From: Synechococcus sp. PCC 7336
Lineage (GTDB): Bacteria; Cyanobacteriota; Cyanobacteriia; Thermostichales; PCC-7336
Direction: 5' to 3'
NCBI RefSeq assembly: GCF_000332275.1
Contig: NZ_CM001776.1
Location: 1,969,268 to 2,033,267, forward strand
DNA: 64,000 bases
Shown here in pieces: positions 35,801 through 38,800 of the stretch. A program made the position numbers and the translations under genes. How positions within the stretch are numbered: the stretch's first letter is position 1; every line of letters begins with the position of its first letter. The notes beneath the pieces were generated by a model, which was given only the letters and a program-made list of their open reading frames with translations, was not told the origin of the DNA and searched no databases.

Positions 35801-38800
35801 ACCGCCATTCTCCACAGTCCAACTGACGGTGGCGCTTTGACCGGCCAAGCTGGTTAACGGCGCAGAGATATTCGTAACCTGCAGGTCGGGATCGGGGCTG
35901 CGGGCGATCGCGATCGCATCGAGCGCGCGACCGACATTATTGCCCTCCAAGAGATATTCGAAGACGCCATTGTTGACATCGGTTTCCACAAACAGGTAGA
36001 AGTCCCCAGAGATGCCGTTGGGGAGCGTGACGGTGGCGGAATTGGTGTAGCTACTGTCGGGGGCGAGCGAGCCGGAGCGATTGACGCGAGCCAGTTCCAC
36101 ATCGCCACTGTCGAGCATGGCATCGTCCGACAGGATCAGGCGATCGACCCAGTTTCCGACCGCCGTGGCGTTGGGGCCGATGTTGCGTACCCGCCAGTTG
36201 ACCTCTAGAGGCGAACCGCTCAGAGCTGTGGGTGAGCTGCTGACGGCCTCCACCACCAGATCGGCATGGGGCGGTGTCAGGACTTCGAAGCCAACGGCGG
36301 TAACGTTATTGCTTTCGTCTAATTCCGCCTGTTGGTTACTGCGATCGCTTTGGACCAAGAGGAAATAATCACCGGGGGTGACGGAGGGGATGGTGACGGT
36401 ATGCTCGCCCACATAGCTTTCGCTGGGGGCTAGGGGAGTGCGATCGCCGACAAATACATCGCCGAGAAAGATGTCGCTGCTATCGAAGACAGCATCGGTG
36501 GAGAGGAAAATGCGATCGCGGATGTTGGTACTCAGGGCAGCTCCAGTGCCCTGGTTGACGACCGTGTAACTGATGTCGATGCGATCGGTCCAAGTGGCGG
36601 CAGAGGGGGCAGCGATCGCGCTGACTTGTAAATCGGGGGCCAGCACATCCAGAGCCAGAGCCTCGACATTATTTGCCGTCGAGACTTCTCCTTGCGCGCC
36701 ATCGCGATCGGTCACCACCAGCAGATATTTGCTGCCAGCCCCCAAACTGCTGGGCACGGCCACCGTCAAGCTATTGCTGTAGCTGCCGCCAGCCCCCAAG
36801 CTCTGCGGGCTAACTTGACTGCCCAGCAGGAGATCGGTCTCGGGATTCCAAACCGCGTCGTCGGATAGATAAATCGCATCGGTCCAGGTGGCGAGGGCGT
36901 CGATGTCCGTTAAGTTGACCACCGTCCAATCGACAGTAACGGTTTCTCCGAATGTGGCTGCAGTGGGGGCACTGACTGCTGCGATCGCCAAATCGGGGGC
37001 GGCAATATCGAGGGCGATCGCCAGCGTATTATTGCCCTCGTCGCCCTCGGGCTGTGCGGCGAGGTCATCTGTTCTGACCAGCAGATACTGGGCACCCGCA
37101 GCGGTCTGGGGTAGCGTTACGGTTTGGCTGCGGGAATAGTCGGCTCCTGCATCGAGGGAAAGAGCCCTGAACTCGCTGCTGGACAGGCGCAGGTCTGCGG
37201 CATCCCAGATGTTATCGCTAGACAGGTAGAGGGCATCGGTCCAATCGAACAGGGCAGCCCCATCGCCGAGGTTCTGCACGGTCCAATCCACAGTCACCTC
37301 GGCACCAGAGGCCGCGCTCCCCGTCACGCTGCCAGCCGTCACTGACAGATCGGGGGCCAGAATGTCGATGGCAAAAGTATTGGTGTTGTTTGTTTCGTCA
37401 GCTTCAACTTGGTCGCGATTGGCGTCCGTTTCCACCAAGACGTACCACTCTAGTGTGGGGTCAACGGTCGAGATATCTACGGAGTGACGAACGGTATGGC
37501 TATCCCCTCCGGCAGCGAGGAGGGTAGCAATATCCACGCTATCGAGGACAATGTCGTCGCCATCGAGGAGGCGATCGCTGGACAGATAGAGGCGATCGGT
37601 CCGATTGGCGGTGGCAGCAGTTTCTCCCTGGTTGGCAACTGTCCATTCCACTTCAATGGTTTCGCCCCAAGTAGCGCGAGCGGGGGCCAAAACATTGGCG
37701 ACCACTAAGTCGGGGGCCAGAACGTTGAGGGCGATCGAGCGGATGTTGTTGTTGGTGTTGACCTCCAAGCGATCGTTATTGGCATCCGTCACCACAAACA
37801 GATAGGGGCGATCGTTCAGACCAGTGGGAATGGCAATCTCCCGCGTGAGGCGATAGGTTTCCCCTGGCTCTAAAGGCGTCAACTGGCCAGTTTCCACCTC
37901 GACCACCAAGGTATCTCCGGCATCGAAGCTGTCATCGGCGGAAATGAACAGGCGATCGACTCCATTGCCCGTGGCGGCGACTGTGCCTCGGTTCGCTACT
38001 GTCCAGCTCACCTCAAAGGTTTCTCCTGCGTTGGTGAGGGAGGGGACTTCAATGTCGGTCACCAACAGATCGACCCCCTGCAGGGCAATCGCGCTGACGT
38101 TATTGGTTTCGTCCGTTTCTGGTTGATAGTTGAAGCGATCGGCGAAGACCAAGAGATGGGAGAAGCCCTCTTGTCCCTCCGGCAGCCGGATTGTGGCGGA
38201 TAGGGTGCGACTTTCACCTGCAGCTAGGGGGGCCTCCACAACTGATTTCAACGACACCAGGATGTCGGAGTCGTCAAAGATGTCGTCGTTGGATAAATAC
38301 AGTGCATCGTCGCGATCGAGCAGGGCAGTCACTTCCCCAATGTTGGTGACGGTCCAGGAAATTTCCACCAACTCGCCGAAGGCATTGAGGTCGGGGATAG
38401 AGATATCGGAGACGACGAAATCGGGGTTCGTGAAGGTGTGTTCTAGGGCAAAAACGTTATTGGTGTTGTCGGTTTCTACCTGCAGGTCGAGGGCATCTGC
38501 TGCGAAGAGTAGATAGGGGCGATCGAGACCGTCGTCGCTGGGGACGATAATCTCGGTGCTGAGGATATAGCTATCGCCCGGTATGAGCGGAGTTTTTGAC
38601 GCACTATCGGCTAAGCGCAGTTGAATGTCTGAGCTATCTAAAACAGCATCGGCAGACAGGTAAACGCCATCTAGAAAGCTGCCAAATGCGGTATCGGCTC
38701 CTTGGTTGAGGACAGTCCAGCTCACCGAGACCACTTGACCGAACGCCGCAATTTCTGGAATGGTTGCTCCCATTATGACTAGATCTACTTCTGACCCAGG